Translations under genes and position numbers: made by a program
In this document: in pieces, positions 9,012 through 18,605 of the stretch
How positions within the stretch are numbered: the stretch's first letter is position 1
How the letters are laid out: each line of letters starts with the position of its first letter
Assembly: GCA_036768475.1 (NCBI GenBank)
Contig: DAIPMW010000002.1
Coordinates: forward strand, 124,001 to 188,000
Length of the DNA: 64,000 nt
From: JAEUMD01 sp036768475
GTDB lineage: Bacteria > Pseudomonadota > Alphaproteobacteria > Rhizobiales > Hyphomicrobiaceae
Reading direction: 5' to 3'
The notes under the pieces: model-generated
Told to the model about the DNA's origin: nothing
Databases searched by the model: none
The model's input: the letters and a program-made list of their open reading frames with translations, nothing else

Positions 9012-9849
9012 GTTGAGGATGAACTTCGGTCTGCGAGGCCGGTGCTTCGTAGCCCGAGCCGGGTTTGAGGGTCGCCGTGTAAGCTTGAAGCGCAGTTGCC
9101 GCGGCTACAATTGCTGTCAGGAAGATCATTACCCATGTCTGCCGAACTTGTTCGCCATGACGTCGATTTTGTTCTTCATATTCCGCAATCGTATGCAGCG
9201 CTTTACCTTTGGCCGAGTAACTGCCCTCACGTAAGTCGGCGTCCCCGCTGGCCACGAGTGACTCCAGTATCAGTCGAAACTCATTATAAAACTTAAAGTA
9301 GTCATGACGTCGAAAAATCCTCCCTCCATAGGCGCGTTCTAATAAACCAATCTCTGAGAGACCGGGTGGGTTACCAAAGCCCTGTCGTCCAGTGTCAGAT
9401 CGAACATCTATCAACATTTTGAGTGCGTCGATTCTCGATGTTCGCGTTGGAGTTTTGCGATTGAAAAGCCACTGGGCCAATCTATCGCGAATAAGGATTC
9501 TTTGCGGTCTCAGCAAGTACTCTGAAATTAGAACTTCAGTTGGCGTATCGTACGTGAAACCAAACAAGCCGTAATAACGCTCGACCATAAGATTCAGATT
9601 GCTGAGCTCACTATTGGTCAAGACAATTGGCTCATGATACTGAGTGCCATTCCAAGCCTTCCCCGAAATACCTTCGTGGTTCATTCTATCAACAGCGATA
9701 TCAGTCGTACCATCTTCACTCCTGAGCTTGACAAACATGCAATCTACCGCTTGACCGGCTTCGCCCGAGCGAGGAATTCTGTCGGAGCACGGTTTCCTGA
9801 GTGCCATGCCAATTGCCAGTCTGAGGAGTTGAAGCCGCAAGCGTTGCAT
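8977..9849 (-). CDS. Unknown protein with one C-terminal membrane anchor, in AT-richer DNA
   Basis: A 290-residue protein with no recognised family. Residues about 60-230 form a helical region with a winged-helix look, ending YSAKGKALHTIAEYEEQ. They are followed by a charged linker and one membrane helix (VMIFLTAIVAAATALQAY, about residues 241-258), so the bulk of the protein should face the cytoplasm. The DNA from about 9100 to 9900 is clearly richer in A+T than both neighbours, suggesting recent transfer. The gene converges on mcd and overlaps its last 35 bases, so its final residues are antisense to mcd. ATG 9849 has a weak AGGTG site upstream. No mobile-element gene lies beside it. Confidence 0.6.
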   Translation of the reverse strand: MQRLRLQLLRLAIGMALRKPCSDRIPRSGEAGQAVDCMFVKLRSEDGTTDIAVDRMNHEGISGKAWNGTQYHEPIVLTNSELSNLNLMVERYYGLFGFTYDTPTEVLISEYLLRPQRILIRDRLAQWLFNRKTPTRTSRIDALKMLIDVRSDTGRQGFGNPPGLSEIGLLERAYGGRIFRRHDYFKFYNEFRLILESLVASGDADLREGSYSAKGKALHTIAEYEEQNRRHGEQVRQTWVMIFLTAIVAAATALQAYTATLKPGSGYEAPASQTEVHPQLNSRLPAGGGR

Positions 9850-9974
9850 CCAAATTCACCTAGTTTGTGTGCGATTAAATAGCTCCGAATCAGGTTGATT
9901 TTTGCATCCCGTCCGTTCTGCTGCCAAACTGTTGTGGCGGGATGGCTCAGAACCGGGAACAGGCAAGAGGCAAC

Positions 9975-10829
9975 ATGCAATCCTTGGCGAAGAAATCCAG
10001 CTTGACTGGAAAGGCCCGCGCGGCGCTGCCGCTCGTCCTTGCAGCGCTGCTGTTTTCGGCAGCTTCACCCGCGCCGTCCCAAGCCGCACCCTGCGGCAAC
10101 AGCGGCGCAGGGTTTTCATCATGGCTCGATGACTTCAAGGTCCGTGCGCATGCGCAGGGCATCTCGCCATCGACGACGAGCAGCGCGTTGTCCGGCGTTA
10201 CCTACGATCACGCCGTTATCCGCCGCGATCGCTCGCAGAAATCCTTCAAGCTGTCGTTCGACCAGTTCTATAACCGGCGCGTCGGTTCGTATTTGTTGAA
10301 CAAGGCGCGCGGCAAGTTGAGGACGCACGCTTCGCTACTGAACAGCATCGAGAAACGCTACGGCGTGCCGCCCGAAATTCTCGTGTCGATCTGGGGTCTC
10401 GAAACCAACTTCGGCGCCGACGGCGCAGGCAAATACTCCATAATCCGTTCCATCGCCACGCTGGCCTACGACTGTCGCCGCTCCGAGTTCTTCACCGGCC
10501 ATCTGATGGCCGCGCTCCGCATCGTGCAGAAAGGCGACATGAGCCCGGGCGAATTGCGCGGCGGTTGGGCCGGCGAGATCGGTCAGGTGCAATTTCTTCC
10601 CGGCTCGTATGACAAGTACGCCGTCGATTTTGACGGCAACGGCCGCCGCGATCTCGTCCACTCCGTGCCCGACATCCTCGCGTCGACGGCGAGCTTCATG
10701 AAGGGGCATGGCTGGCAGCGCGGGGCACCTTGGGGACCTGGCACACACAACTATTCCGTCATCAAGGACTGGAACCGGGCCGACGTCTATGCCCGCACCA
10801 TCGCAGTGATGGCCGACCGCCTGCGCTGA
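9975..10829 (+). CDS. Lytic murein transglycosylase (MltB-like)
   Basis: A 284-residue periplasmic enzyme that cleaves the MurNAc-GlcNAc bond of peptidoglycan to give anhydro-muropeptides. A signal peptide covers residues 1 to about 37. The SLT fold begins near FSSWLDDFKVRAHAQGIS, and the catalytic glutamate is Glu143 in SIWGLETNFG. The downstream motif GEIGQVQFLPGSYDKYAVDFDGNGRRD is typical of the MltB family. The cysteine after the signal region (AAPCGNS) is not in a classic lipobox, so a soluble periplasmic form is more likely than a lipoprotein. ATG 9975 follows AAGAGG at good spacing; an earlier ATG at 9942 has no such site. It converges on the channel gene 45 bases away. Confidence 0.9.
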   Translation: MQSLAKKSSLTGKARAALPLVLAALLFSAASPAPSQAAPCGNSGAGFSSWLDDFKVRAHAQGISPSTTSSALSGVTYDHAVIRRDRSQKSFKLSFDQFYNRRVGSYLLNKARGKLRTHASLLNSIEKRYGVPPEILVSIWGLETNFGADGAGKYSIIRSIATLAYDCRRSEFFTGHLMAALRIVQKGDMSPGELRGGWAGEIGQVQFLPGSYDKYAVDFDGNGRRDLVHSVPDILASTASFMKGHGWQRGAPWGPGTHNYSVIKDWNRADVYARTIAVMADRLR

Positions 10830-10874
10830 GCCAGCATATGCTTGCGTCAAAGCCGCGCGGTGGTTTTCGCCCGC

Positions 10875-13196
10875 TCATGGTACTGCGGCACTCATGCTGT
10901 AAACCGTGAGCGCCGCCATGGCCACCAGGATCGGCAGCACGACCACGTGGATGGTGTCGAGCGACCAGATCAACCATTTGCGCGATGCAACGTGCTGGTT
11001 CACGCGCAGGATGGAGATGGCGATCATCACTGCGACCATCATGTAGACAAACACGAACATGCGGTCCGAAAGTGTAGCTGAATCGCTTTCGAGCGCAGGT
11101 AACGCCAGATAGAGAGCCACCGCAGACAGCAGCGCCGTCACCTGGATAGTAACGATCGCCTCGAAGTTCGACCTTGGGATGAAGATCGAAAGATAGGCGA
11201 CGATCAGGATGAAGCCGAGCGGCACCACCACGCGCAGAATATAATCTGTGGTCTGCCGCTTCATCAGCCAGGAAAAGCTCGCCTTGTAGAACGGGACGGC
11301 GCTCGGCCTGTGGGTAAAAGCGTCGACCACGGGAACGAAATCCTCATCCGTTCCGACATATTGCGCCACCGGGTCCCAGCCGTCGGTGATCATGTTAAGG
11401 TCCCGCAACTCGAGTGGCGGTGGCTGGATGATGAACGGCGCATCACCGCTTTTTGGTTGCAGTTCGATGCTGAAGAGTTGCGTGTCGAGCGGATAGTTCC
11501 CCAGCTCCGGCGAGAACAGGAACCGGCCCGAGACCTTGTAGATCTTCATCGTCTCGGGATAGGCGTTCGATTCGCCGCCGCCATGGATTGTCTCGATGGT
11601 GAGCTGGCGACGCGACGAGACGGGATCGATGTAGGCATTGGCGAACTCGATGCGGTCGAGGGAGCCGCCGTTGTCAGCACGCATGGACAGGTAGAACTCG
11701 GCAAAGAACGACTGTTCATTCTCGTTGATGCGGTGCGCCTTGATCATGTCGATGTCGAGATAAAGGGTCTGCGTTTGGCGCAGACTTCCGTCACGTGCGC
11801 GCACGAACTGCACCGGCGCCAGCTGCGTCCGCCCCAGCCCTTGCGGCAGGATGACGACGAACGGCATGCGCGTCGCCGTTCTCGTCGAGGAATCGAACGA
11901 CCAGTTCTCGAAGCTGCCCTTGAAGGCGCCGTTGCCGGTCGCGTAATCGGTCGCGAGCCGCTTCACGATCTGCGCGCGCATTTCCTTGATGTCCGCGCCT
12001 CGTGGCGCTTGCCGGGCCGCCGTCGCGACAAGTTCTACCATGTCTGCGTATTGTGCGCCAAATCCGACCGCGCGCAGGTTCTCGCTCGATAGCGGATCGG
12101 GTGGCAGATCCGTGTTGCGCTCTTTGCATTCGCCCTTCGCCCAGCCGGGAGCGCTGCTCACCTTTGTGCCTTCGAACACCCATTGCTGCGCATCTGCCGT
12201 GGCAATCTTCTTGCGGATGCGGTTGTTGTAGACCTCCGGCAGGTCGTCCCAGGCCAGCTGGTAGATGGCGTTGGGATAGGTTTGCGTCACATCCTCTGGC
12301 AGCGCTTTGATACGGCCCGTCATGAAGATCGCCGGCGTCATCCCAGCCGATTGCAGCGCCTTCATCAGCTCAGGCATGGCGCTCGTGCCGATCGCCACAT
12401 AAAGGATGTCGGGTGACTTGGCTTTCAGCGCCTCGATTGCCCTGTTGATCGCCTGTGCCGTTACCTTCTCGCCGTCGTTCTCGATCCGCACGTCACCGGA
12501 CAGACCGTCTGCACCGTGCAGTTTCCCGATCGCATCGCCGAGCGCGTCGGAGAAGACGCTTCCCGCACGTCCCAGGAACGCTGGCCGCAAGTATCCGATG
12601 GTGCGTGTGAACTCCACCATCACCGGAGCACGCACCTCGTCCTGGGAAGGGCGCGTCGCGTAGACATTGGTGTAGCCGTTGAAGAGATCGCTGACCGATA
12701 GGTCGGCAAGGAACGGAACTTGGCTCGCGCCGATCTGCGGGCCGGCTGCGTCGAACACGGCTTTGCCGCGGCTCGAGCCGAACAGGCCGATCATCGCCAG
12801 TTGGGTTGGGTCCCCGAGCGCGGAACGCATGTTGGCGATGGATTTCTTTTCGTCGCGCGCATCGTCGAGGAATTTGATGTCGAGTGGCCGCCCGTGTACA
12901 CCTCCCGACGCATTGATGCGCTCCTGTTCGGCCACGGCGAGGCGCTTGATCGCCGCGACGCGCCCGTCGTCGTAACACTGGTCGTTGCGCGACGAGACGA
13001 AGATTGTAACGGACAGCGGAGGGCCGGACGCAGCCTCGGCTTTCTCGACGGCCACGGCATCGCTCGAATGCAGCATCAGCACCGATATCAGTGCCATGAT
13101 AGTTGCCGTCACTGAAGTGAGGTTCGTCCGGATCGGCGACAGCCCTCGGCCGGCGGCTTGGCGGTAGTCGCCAAGGCTCTGAGTGAGAGATCGCAT
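10875..13196 (-). CDS. Periplasmic-binding-domain / pentameric ligand-gated ion channel fusion
   Basis: A 773-residue predicted receptor-channel. Residues about 26-55 are a signal peptide or anchor. Residues about 60-440 resemble a type I periplasmic-binding domain of the LivJ/branched-chain-amino-acid type (AAIKRLAVAEQERINASGGV, GRPLDIKFLDD). Cys74 and Cys357 are the only cysteines and could pair. Residues about 476-648 match the extracellular domain of prokaryotic Cys-loop relatives (SFFAEFYLSMRAD; Pro-loop GNYPLDTQLFSIEL). Four helices follow: M1 about 652-673 with Pro659, M2 678-700, M3 708-732 and M4 743-768. M2 (FEAIVTIQVTALLSAVALY) aligns with GLIC, giving Glu679 at -2', Thr683 at 2', Thr687 at 6' and Leu690 at 9'. 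That suggests a cation-selective pore. The ligand is unknown. The start ATG has GAGGG about 11 bases upstream. Confidence 0.88.
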   Translation of the reverse strand: MRSLTQSLGDYRQAAGRGLSPIRTNLTSVTATIMALISVLMLHSSDAVAVEKAEAASGPPLSVTIFVSSRNDQCYDDGRVAAIKRLAVAEQERINASGGVHGRPLDIKFLDDARDEKKSIANMRSALGDPTQLAMIGLFGSSRGKAVFDAAGPQIGASQVPFLADLSVSDLFNGYTNVYATRPSQDEVRAPVMVEFTRTIGYLRPAFLGRAGSVFSDALGDAIGKLHGADGLSGDVRIENDGEKVTAQAINRAIEALKAKSPDILYVAIGTSAMPELMKALQSAGMTPAIFMTGRIKALPEDVTQTYPNAIYQLAWDDLPEVYNNRIRKKIATADAQQWVFEGTKVSSAPGWAKGECKERNTDLPPDPLSSENLRAVGFGAQYADMVELVATAARQAPRGADIKEMRAQIVKRLATDYATGNGAFKGSFENWSFDSSTRTATRMPFVVILPQGLGRTQLAPVQFVRARDGSLRQTQTLYLDIDMIKAHRINENEQSFFAEFYLSMRADNGGSLDRIEFANAYIDPVSSRRQLTIETIHGGGESNAYPETMKIYKVSGRFLFSPELGNYPLDTQLFSIELQPKSGDAPFIIQPPPLELRDLNMITDGWDPVAQYVGTDEDFVPVVDAFTHRPSAVPFYKASFSWLMKRQTTDYILRVVVPLGFILIVAYLSIFIPRSNFEAIVTIQVTALLSAVALYLALPALESDSATLSDRMFVFVYMMVAVMIAISILRVNQHVASRKWLIWSLDTIHVVVLPILVAMAALTVYSMSAAVP

Positions 13197-13435
13197 GCGA
13201 AAGATTTCCCTCGAAGCGGTGCTGGATGTCGGCCGTGCTGTACCCGTCCCGGCCGCTTTTTATAATTGAGGTCGTGGGCCATATCCATTTGCAGCCGATG
13301 CGGCCGCAAATTCGATGCTGCAACTGCGGCGGAATTGCATTCCGTCCGTTTCGCTCGCTGGACGTCCCGGTCCACAACCCCAACGCGAGGTGCGGAATGC
13401 GAGGTGTGGAATGCGCGGGTGAGATCCATCCACGC

Positions 13436-13470
13436 AAAAGCGCCGCTCCCGACCCGGGAACGGCGCTTTT
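13436..13470 (-). terminator. Rho-independent terminator after rpmB
   Basis: A 10-bp perfect stem (AAAAGCGCCG at 13436-13445 with CGGCGCTTTT at 13461-13470) encloses a further pairing GC-rich loop. Read on the minus strand it lies 27 bases after the rpmB stop and ends in a T run. It is symmetrical and could work on either strand. Confidence 0.85.
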
Positions 13471-13496
13471 CGGGAAACGTGTGCGGCCTGATCGGA

Positions 13497-13796
13497 TCAG
13501 GCGGCGGCCGGCTCGGCCTTCTTCGACTTGGAGATGTCGCGCTTGATCTTCAGGCAGCGGTCCGAAAGCTCTTCGTCGCGCGCCTTTGCCAGGAACGCAT
13601 CGAGGCCGCCGCGGTGCTCGACCGTCTTCAAAGCGTGGGCCGAGATGCGCAGGCTGAAGCTGCGGCCGAGTGCATCGGAAATCAGCGTCACGTTGCACAG
13701 GTTGGGGCGGAACTTGCGCCGCGTCTTGTTCTCGGCGTGGCTGCGGTTGTTCCCAGAGAGCGGCAGCTTGCCGGTCAGCTCGCATTTGCGGGTCAT
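13497..13796 (-). CDS. rpmB: 50S ribosomal protein L28
   Basis: A 99-residue ribosomal protein of the large subunit. The N-terminus MTRKCELTGKLPLSGNNRSH and the core ENKTRRKFRPNL with SFSLRISAHALKTVEH are typical of alphaproteobacterial L28, which is longer than the roughly 78-residue enteric form because of the C-terminal lysine-rich helix. The ATG at 13796 has GGAG ten bases upstream; the frame stays open to 13937, but that part is not conserved in the family. It is monocistronic here, with a strong terminator directly after it, and stands alone rather than beside rpmG. Confidence 0.97.
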   Translation of the reverse strand: MTRKCELTGKLPLSGNNRSHAENKTRRKFRPNLCNVTLISDALGRSFSLRISAHALKTVEHRGGLDAFLAKARDEELSDRCLKIKRDISKSKKAEPAAA

Positions 13797-14205
13797 CGTC
13801 AACACTCCTTCGGCGCAGCCGCAGCAGCCTGGAGCCGTGGGCGCGAAAATCCGGTCCGTCTTCTGAAGAAAGCGGAATTGCCCACCGGATCGTTCCAGCA
13901 GGCAGGTCGCCGCCTCTATAAGGGCTTCAGGCCCCATGCGTCAAGTCACCGCCGCAGGCTGTCGCCTGGACCTCCACCTCCCTCGAATGCCTCCGACGAA
14001 GGTTTGAAGCGCGGGAGCAGCCCAGGTTTGGTCAACAGCTTTCGGACGAAATGCCGCCGCGAATTTAGTGTTACCGGTTCGACCTGCGACGTGCCGATAC
14101 GCTTCCTTAACCATGTGCCGATAGCGTCAAGGGACAAACATTTGGCGTAAACCCCACGAAAGTTCCACCCCGTTGGGGACGCGTATCTCAGGGGAAGTGA
14201 GTGTG

Positions 14206-15183
14206 ATGTTTTCTGCGTTGAAGTCGCGCCCGGCGCGGCTCGGGCTGGCAGCAGCTGGTTTGCTCGCCCTTTCCGGCCTTTCCGGCTCCCGGCATGCCAG
14301 CGCCGCTGGCGACGCCGACTGGCCGAGCCACGTCTCGGCCGTCTATACGATCTCCTTCAACGGCTTCGATATTGGGCGTTTCGCCTTCGAGGCGCAGGTG
14401 AGCGCCAAGAGCTACACGCTGAGCGGCGACGCAGAGATTTCCGCTCTCCTGGGTTTCGTCAAATGGCAGGGCCTGACCCGCACAGTAGGTCAGATGTCCG
14501 GCGCGAGCGTATCGCCCACCGGTTACGCGTTCGACTACACCTCCAGCGCCAAATCGGGCTCGGTCCGCATGTCCTTCCGAAATAGCGCCGTGACAAGCTC
14601 CACTGCAAACCCACCGCTGCCGATAACGCCCGAAACGGTCCCGGTTGAACGCTCCCAGCTTAAAGGCGTGCTCGACCCGCTGACAGCGGTGATGGCGATG
14701 ACGCGTCCGTCCGGAGATGATCCGTGCAGCCAGCGACTGCCCATTTATGATGGATTGCAGCGTTTCGACCTGGTTACAGCGCCGTCCGGCACGCGCCAGC
14801 TTTCAGGCCAGCAGGGCATCGTCCACGTGTGTGAAATGCGCTACCGGCCGATATCTGGCTACCAGCGTGGCAGCGAGACCGAGAATCTCGCCCAAACCCT
14901 GAAGATCGAGATCTCGATGCTTCCAATGCCGAACGCGGGCCTCTACGTGCCGCATGAGATCAAGATTCCCACGCTCGTGGGCTCAGCGGTCCTGAAACTT
15001 CAAAAGATCGACATCGTCACATCCGACCGCGAACAGATCGCCTACGCGAACCGACCCCCGGACGTTGTGATGCGACCGCTTCACACCCGATTCCGGCTGC
15101 TTGACAGTCCTGCGTCGGGTGTAAGGCACCTGCAATCGGAATGGGGCAGGACAATCGCGGGTTGTGCGCGCAGCCGCCGGTGA
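14206..15183 (+). CDS. DUF3108 domain protein, periplasmic
   Basis: A 325-residue exported protein. A signal peptide (residues 1 to about 33, ending RHASAAGDA) is followed by a beta-rich domain typical of DUF3108: YTISFNGFDIGRFAFEAQV at its start and the later DPLTAVMAM, CSQRLPIYDGLQRFDL and YVPHEIKIPT segments. Function is unknown in the family; an envelope role is usually assumed. The last 40 residues after EQIAYANRPP look like a species-specific extension. ATG 14206 is chosen because AGGGGAAG lies 8 bases before it. The gene for the Suv3-like helicase follows on the same strand about 280 bases later. Confidence 0.85.
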   Translation: MFSALKSRPARLGLAAAGLLALSGLSGSRHASAAGDADWPSHVSAVYTISFNGFDIGRFAFEAQVSAKSYTLSGDAEISALLGFVKWQGLTRTVGQMSGASVSPTGYAFDYTSSAKSGSVRMSFRNSAVTSSTANPPLPITPETVPVERSQLKGVLDPLTAVMAMTRPSGDDPCSQRLPIYDGLQRFDLVTAPSGTRQLSGQQGIVHVCEMRYRPISGYQRGSETENLAQTLKIEISMLPMPNAGLYVPHEIKIPTLVGSAVLKLQKIDIVTSDREQIAYANRPPDVVMRPLHTRFRLLDSPASGVRHLQSEWGRTIAGCARSRR

Positions 15184-15464
15184 GTCTGAGGCACCGGCGA
15201 ACGCGTGCGTGTCGGCCTGGTCCGTGCGTGGGTGGTTCATCCTGGTTCCGTTTATCACCCCATAGCCTGGATCATTCGGATTTGCGCCAAGCGCGTGGTC
15301 CCGATAATGGCCGGTTCCCTTTGCGTGCCGCTCTGAGCTGTATCAAAGACACCGCACTATTCCCCTTAGTGGACGGTCCAAGCCGGCCTTCGCCCCACGA
15401 AAGCCTTGATCTCGGTCGAGCCCAATGCAATGCCAAGGGTCAAAGAGACCAGGAGCCTTCACGT

Positions 15465-18400
15465 ATGGGCAGTGAATTCGAGGCGCGCATCCGTCATGTC
15501 ACGGCGGTGCTCGGCCCGACCAATACCGGCAAGACCCACCTCGCCATCGAGCGCATGCTCGGCCATCAGAGCGGCATGATCGGCCTGCCGCTGCGCCTAC
15601 TGGCGCGTGAGGTGTATGACAAGATTGCGGCCCGGGTCGGCGCCGACAGGGTTGCGCTGATCACGGGCGAGGAAAAGATCCGGCCCGAGCGCGCGCGCTA
15701 TTGGGTGGCGACGGTCGAGGCGATGCCGCGTGACATCGACGTCGATTTTCTCGCGATCGACGAGATCCAGCTCGCCGCGGACCCCGAGCGCGGACATGTC
15801 TTCACCGACCGCATGCTCAATGCCCGCGGCCGCGAGGAGACATTGCTTCTCGGCGCGCAGACCATGCGTGAGGCGATCGCTGATCTCATTCCTGGCGCCA
15901 ATTTCATCTCCCGTCCGCGCCTGTCCAAGCTAACCTACGCGGGCGAGAAAAAGATCACGCGTCTGCCGACCCGGTCAGCCGTCGTCGCTTTCTCGGCCAA
16001 CGACGTGTACGCAATTGCTGAACTGATCCGCCGGCAGCGCGGCGGTGCGGCCGTGGTACTGGGCGCACTCTCGCCGCGCACGCGCAACGCACAGGTCGCA
16101 CTCTACCAGTCTGGCGACGTCGATTTCCTGGTCGCCACTGACGCCGTCGGCATGGGATTGAATCTCGACGTCGACCACGTCGCGTTCGCCTCCGTTCGTA
16201 AATTCGATGGCCAGCACCACCGCAACCTGACGCCGGGCGAGCTGGGCCAGATCGCCGGCCGCGCCGGCCGCCATATGAACGACGGCACGTTCGGTGTCAC
16301 CGGTGGCGTGCCGTCGCTCGATGCAGACCTTATCGAGCGGCTGGAGAACCACACCTTCGACAGTGTGAAGGTGCTTCAATGGCGCAACCGCAACCTCGAT
16401 TATGCGAGCGTGTCGGCACTTCAGGAAAGCTTGCGCGCCGTACCGGGCGAGCAGCGGCTCGTGCGCGCCCGCACCGCCGATGATCTGGAAGCATTGGAGA
16501 TCGTCAGCCGCGACTCCGAGGCGATGGACAAGGCGCACGGCAGATTCGCCGTAGAACGCCTGTGGGACGTCTGCCAGATTCCCGATTATCGCAAGATCTC
16601 GATCAACGCGCATGCCGAGCTGATTGCGACGCTTTACAAATTCCTCATGGGGCCCGAGGGCCGCATTCCTGAGGACTGGTTCGCCAAGCATGTCGCCTTC
16701 TCCGACCGTACCGACGGCGATATCGACACGCTGGCCAACCGGATCGCCCATATTCGCACATGGACATTCGTGTCCAATCGCGCCGATTGGCTGAAGGATC
16801 CTGTCCACTGGCAAGGCCGAACACGCGAGATCGAGGATCAGTTGTCCGATGCGCTGCACGAGTGCCTGACGCAGCGCTTCGTTGACCGTCGCACGAGTGC
16901 GCTGATGAAGGGCATGCGCGACAAGGACGAACTGACCGCGACCATAAGTGACGATGGAGCAATTGAGGTAGAAAGCCACTTCGTCGGCCGCTTGAAGGGA
17001 TTCCGTTTCTGGCCCGACACGACCTCTGAGGATGTCCATGGCAAGGCATCACGTCATGCTGCGGCCCAAGTTCTTTCGCGCGAGCTCGCCATGCGTGCGC
17101 GCCGCGTCAGCGCTGCCAAGGCCGATGCGTTCAAGCTGACACTCACGGGGGCCGTATTTTGGCGCGACGAGGAGATCGCCTGCCTCGAGCCATCGGATGA
17201 TCCGCTGAAGCCTACGGTGTCCCTGATTGTTGATGAGCACCTTTCGGTTCCCGATCGTGAGAAAGTCCAGGCGCGCCTCGATCAGTGGATCGTCGAGCTG
17301 GTGGCCGACAAGTTGAAGCCGCTCGTCGACCTCGCCAAGGCCGAGGATCTGACGGGCCTTGCCCGTGGCATTGCTTTCCGCCTCGTCGAGGGTTTCGGTG
17401 CTCTCAAACGCGAGGCGGCGGCAGAAGAGATTCGAACGCTGGATCAGCCTGCCCGTGCCAGTCTGCGCCGCTACGGCGTGCGCTTTGGCGCCTTCAACAT
17501 TTTCGTGCCGATCCTGCTGAAGCCCGCGGCCGCCGAGCTGATCCTGACGCTGTGGTCGTTGAAGCATGCCGGGGAGCATGGACTGGCCCTCGACGCGATG
17601 CCTGAGCCGCCACGTGCCGGCCTCACCTCGTCCGCCGCAGCCCCGGCCACACCTGAAGCGTTCTATCGCGCTTGCGGCTTCCATTTGTGCGGACCGCGAG
17701 TCGTGCGTATCGACATTCTCGAACGGCTCGCCGACCTGATACGTCCGCTGCTCGCATGGCGGCCGCATACGCCTGGAGACTGCGTACCGGCAGGCGCGAC
17801 CGGCGACGGCGGCTTCACGATCCTGCCCGACATGATGTCCATCTTGGGCTGCTCTCCCGACGAACTGGGTGCAGTGCTCAAGTCACTGGGTTTCTGGGCC
17901 GAGCGAAAGACAGTCTCGCCTGCGCCGCAAGAGAAAGCAGAAACTCCGGCACCGGCACCAGCAGAGCCAGGAGCAGATGCCACCACCGGCACGGAACCGG
18001 CAGCACAAGAGATGGCAGGCGAACAGGCGGAGTCAGTGTCTGAGGAAACAACAGCGGTAGAAGCTTTGACCGCAGATGTTGTCTCGGATGTCGCTCCTGC
18101 GGCGCAAGTCCCCTCGGAAAAAGCCTCAGCCGAGCCCCAGGTCATCGAGATCTGGCGGCCGCGCAGGCATCGCGCGGACCGCAATCAGCCGCGCGACCGC
18201 CGTCGCGGGCGCCGTGGACAAGGTGGCGGTCAGCCGGGTGCGCAAGCACGTGTCGGGCATGAGCAGCACGCCGCCGCCCAGCCGCGCGCCGAGAGTGTGC
18301 CGCGCTCTGAAGGCGATGATGCCGAGCGCGGTGGCCGACGTCGCGACCGCGGCGATCGTGGCCGGGACAGGGACCGCCAGTCGGCTGGCCACGAGCGTCG

Positions 18401-18605
18401 CGAGCAGGGTAGCCATCAAAAACGCGATCATGGCGGGCGCGACCGCCGCCAGGGCAAGCGTCGCGACGAGCCACGCGGGCCACAGGTGATCTCCTCCGGT
18501 CCGCGTCAGCAGAAGAAGGGTGGTGTCGATCCCGACTCGCCGTTTGCAGCGCTGGGTGCGCTCAAGGAGGCGATGGCGAAGCAGTCGAAAGAGAATACTC
18601 CCTGA
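15465..18605 (+). CDS. Suv3-like superfamily 2 RNA helicase with a disordered tail
   Basis: A 1046-residue ATP-dependent helicase of the mitochondrial Suv3/DExH type, expected to unwind RNA during turnover. Motif I is GPTNTGKTH near residue 17, motif II AIDEIQ, then the second RecA-like half with DAVGMGLNLDVDHVAF and QIAGRAGRH. A C-terminal Suv3-type domain follows to about residue 790. The last 200 residues change to acidic/proline-rich and then to Arg-Gly-Asp-rich sequence (DRRRGRRGQGGGQPG), which probably binds RNA. ATG 15465 with AGGAG nine bases upstream is the start; the open frame back to 15141 overlaps the upstream gene and is rejected. The stop overlaps the next start as TGATG, so the two genes are translationally coupled. 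Confidence 0.92.
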   Translation: MGSEFEARIRHVTAVLGPTNTGKTHLAIERMLGHQSGMIGLPLRLLAREVYDKIAARVGADRVALITGEEKIRPERARYWVATVEAMPRDIDVDFLAIDEIQLAADPERGHVFTDRMLNARGREETLLLGAQTMREAIADLIPGANFISRPRLSKLTYAGEKKITRLPTRSAVVAFSANDVYAIAELIRRQRGGAAVVLGALSPRTRNAQVALYQSGDVDFLVATDAVGMGLNLDVDHVAFASVRKFDGQHHRNLTPGELGQIAGRAGRHMNDGTFGVTGGVPSLDADLIERLENHTFDSVKVLQWRNRNLDYASVSALQESLRAVPGEQRLVRARTADDLEALEIVSRDSEAMDKAHGRFAVERLWDVCQIPDYRKISINAHAELIATLYKFLMGPEGRIPEDWFAKHVAFSDRTDGDIDTLANRIAHIRTWTFVSNRADWLKDPVHWQGRTREIEDQLSDALHECLTQRFVDRRTSALMKGMRDKDELTATISDDGAIEVESHFVGRLKGFRFWPDTTSEDVHGKASRHAAAQVLSRELAMRARRVSAAKADAFKLTLTGAVFWRDEEIACLEPSDDPLKPTVSLIVDEHLSVPDREKVQARLDQWIVELVADKLKPLVDLAKAEDLTGLARGIAFRLVEGFGALKREAAAEEIRTLDQPARASLRRYGVRFGAFNIFVPILLKPAAAELILTLWSLKHAGEHGLALDAMPEPPRAGLTSSAAAPATPEAFYRACGFHLCGPRVVRIDILERLADLIRPLLAWRPHTPGDCVPAGATGDGGFTILPDMMSILGCSPDELGAVLKSLGFWAERKTVSPAPQEKAETPAPAPAEPGADATTGTEPAAQEMAGEQAESVSEETTAVEALTADVVSDVAPAAQVPSEKASAEPQVIEIWRPRRHRADRNQPRDRRRGRRGQGGGQPGAQARVGHEQHAAAQPRAESVPRSEGDDAERGGRRRDRGDRGRDRDRQSAGHERREQGSHQKRDHGGRDRRQGKRRDEPRGPQVISSGPRQQKKGGVDPDSPFAALGALKEAMAKQSKENTP

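Noticed and set aside
15975..17039. A 354-codon minus-strand frame across the Suv3-like helicase
   Set aside because: The helicase motifs on the plus strand are unmistakable; the antisense frame is a shadow.
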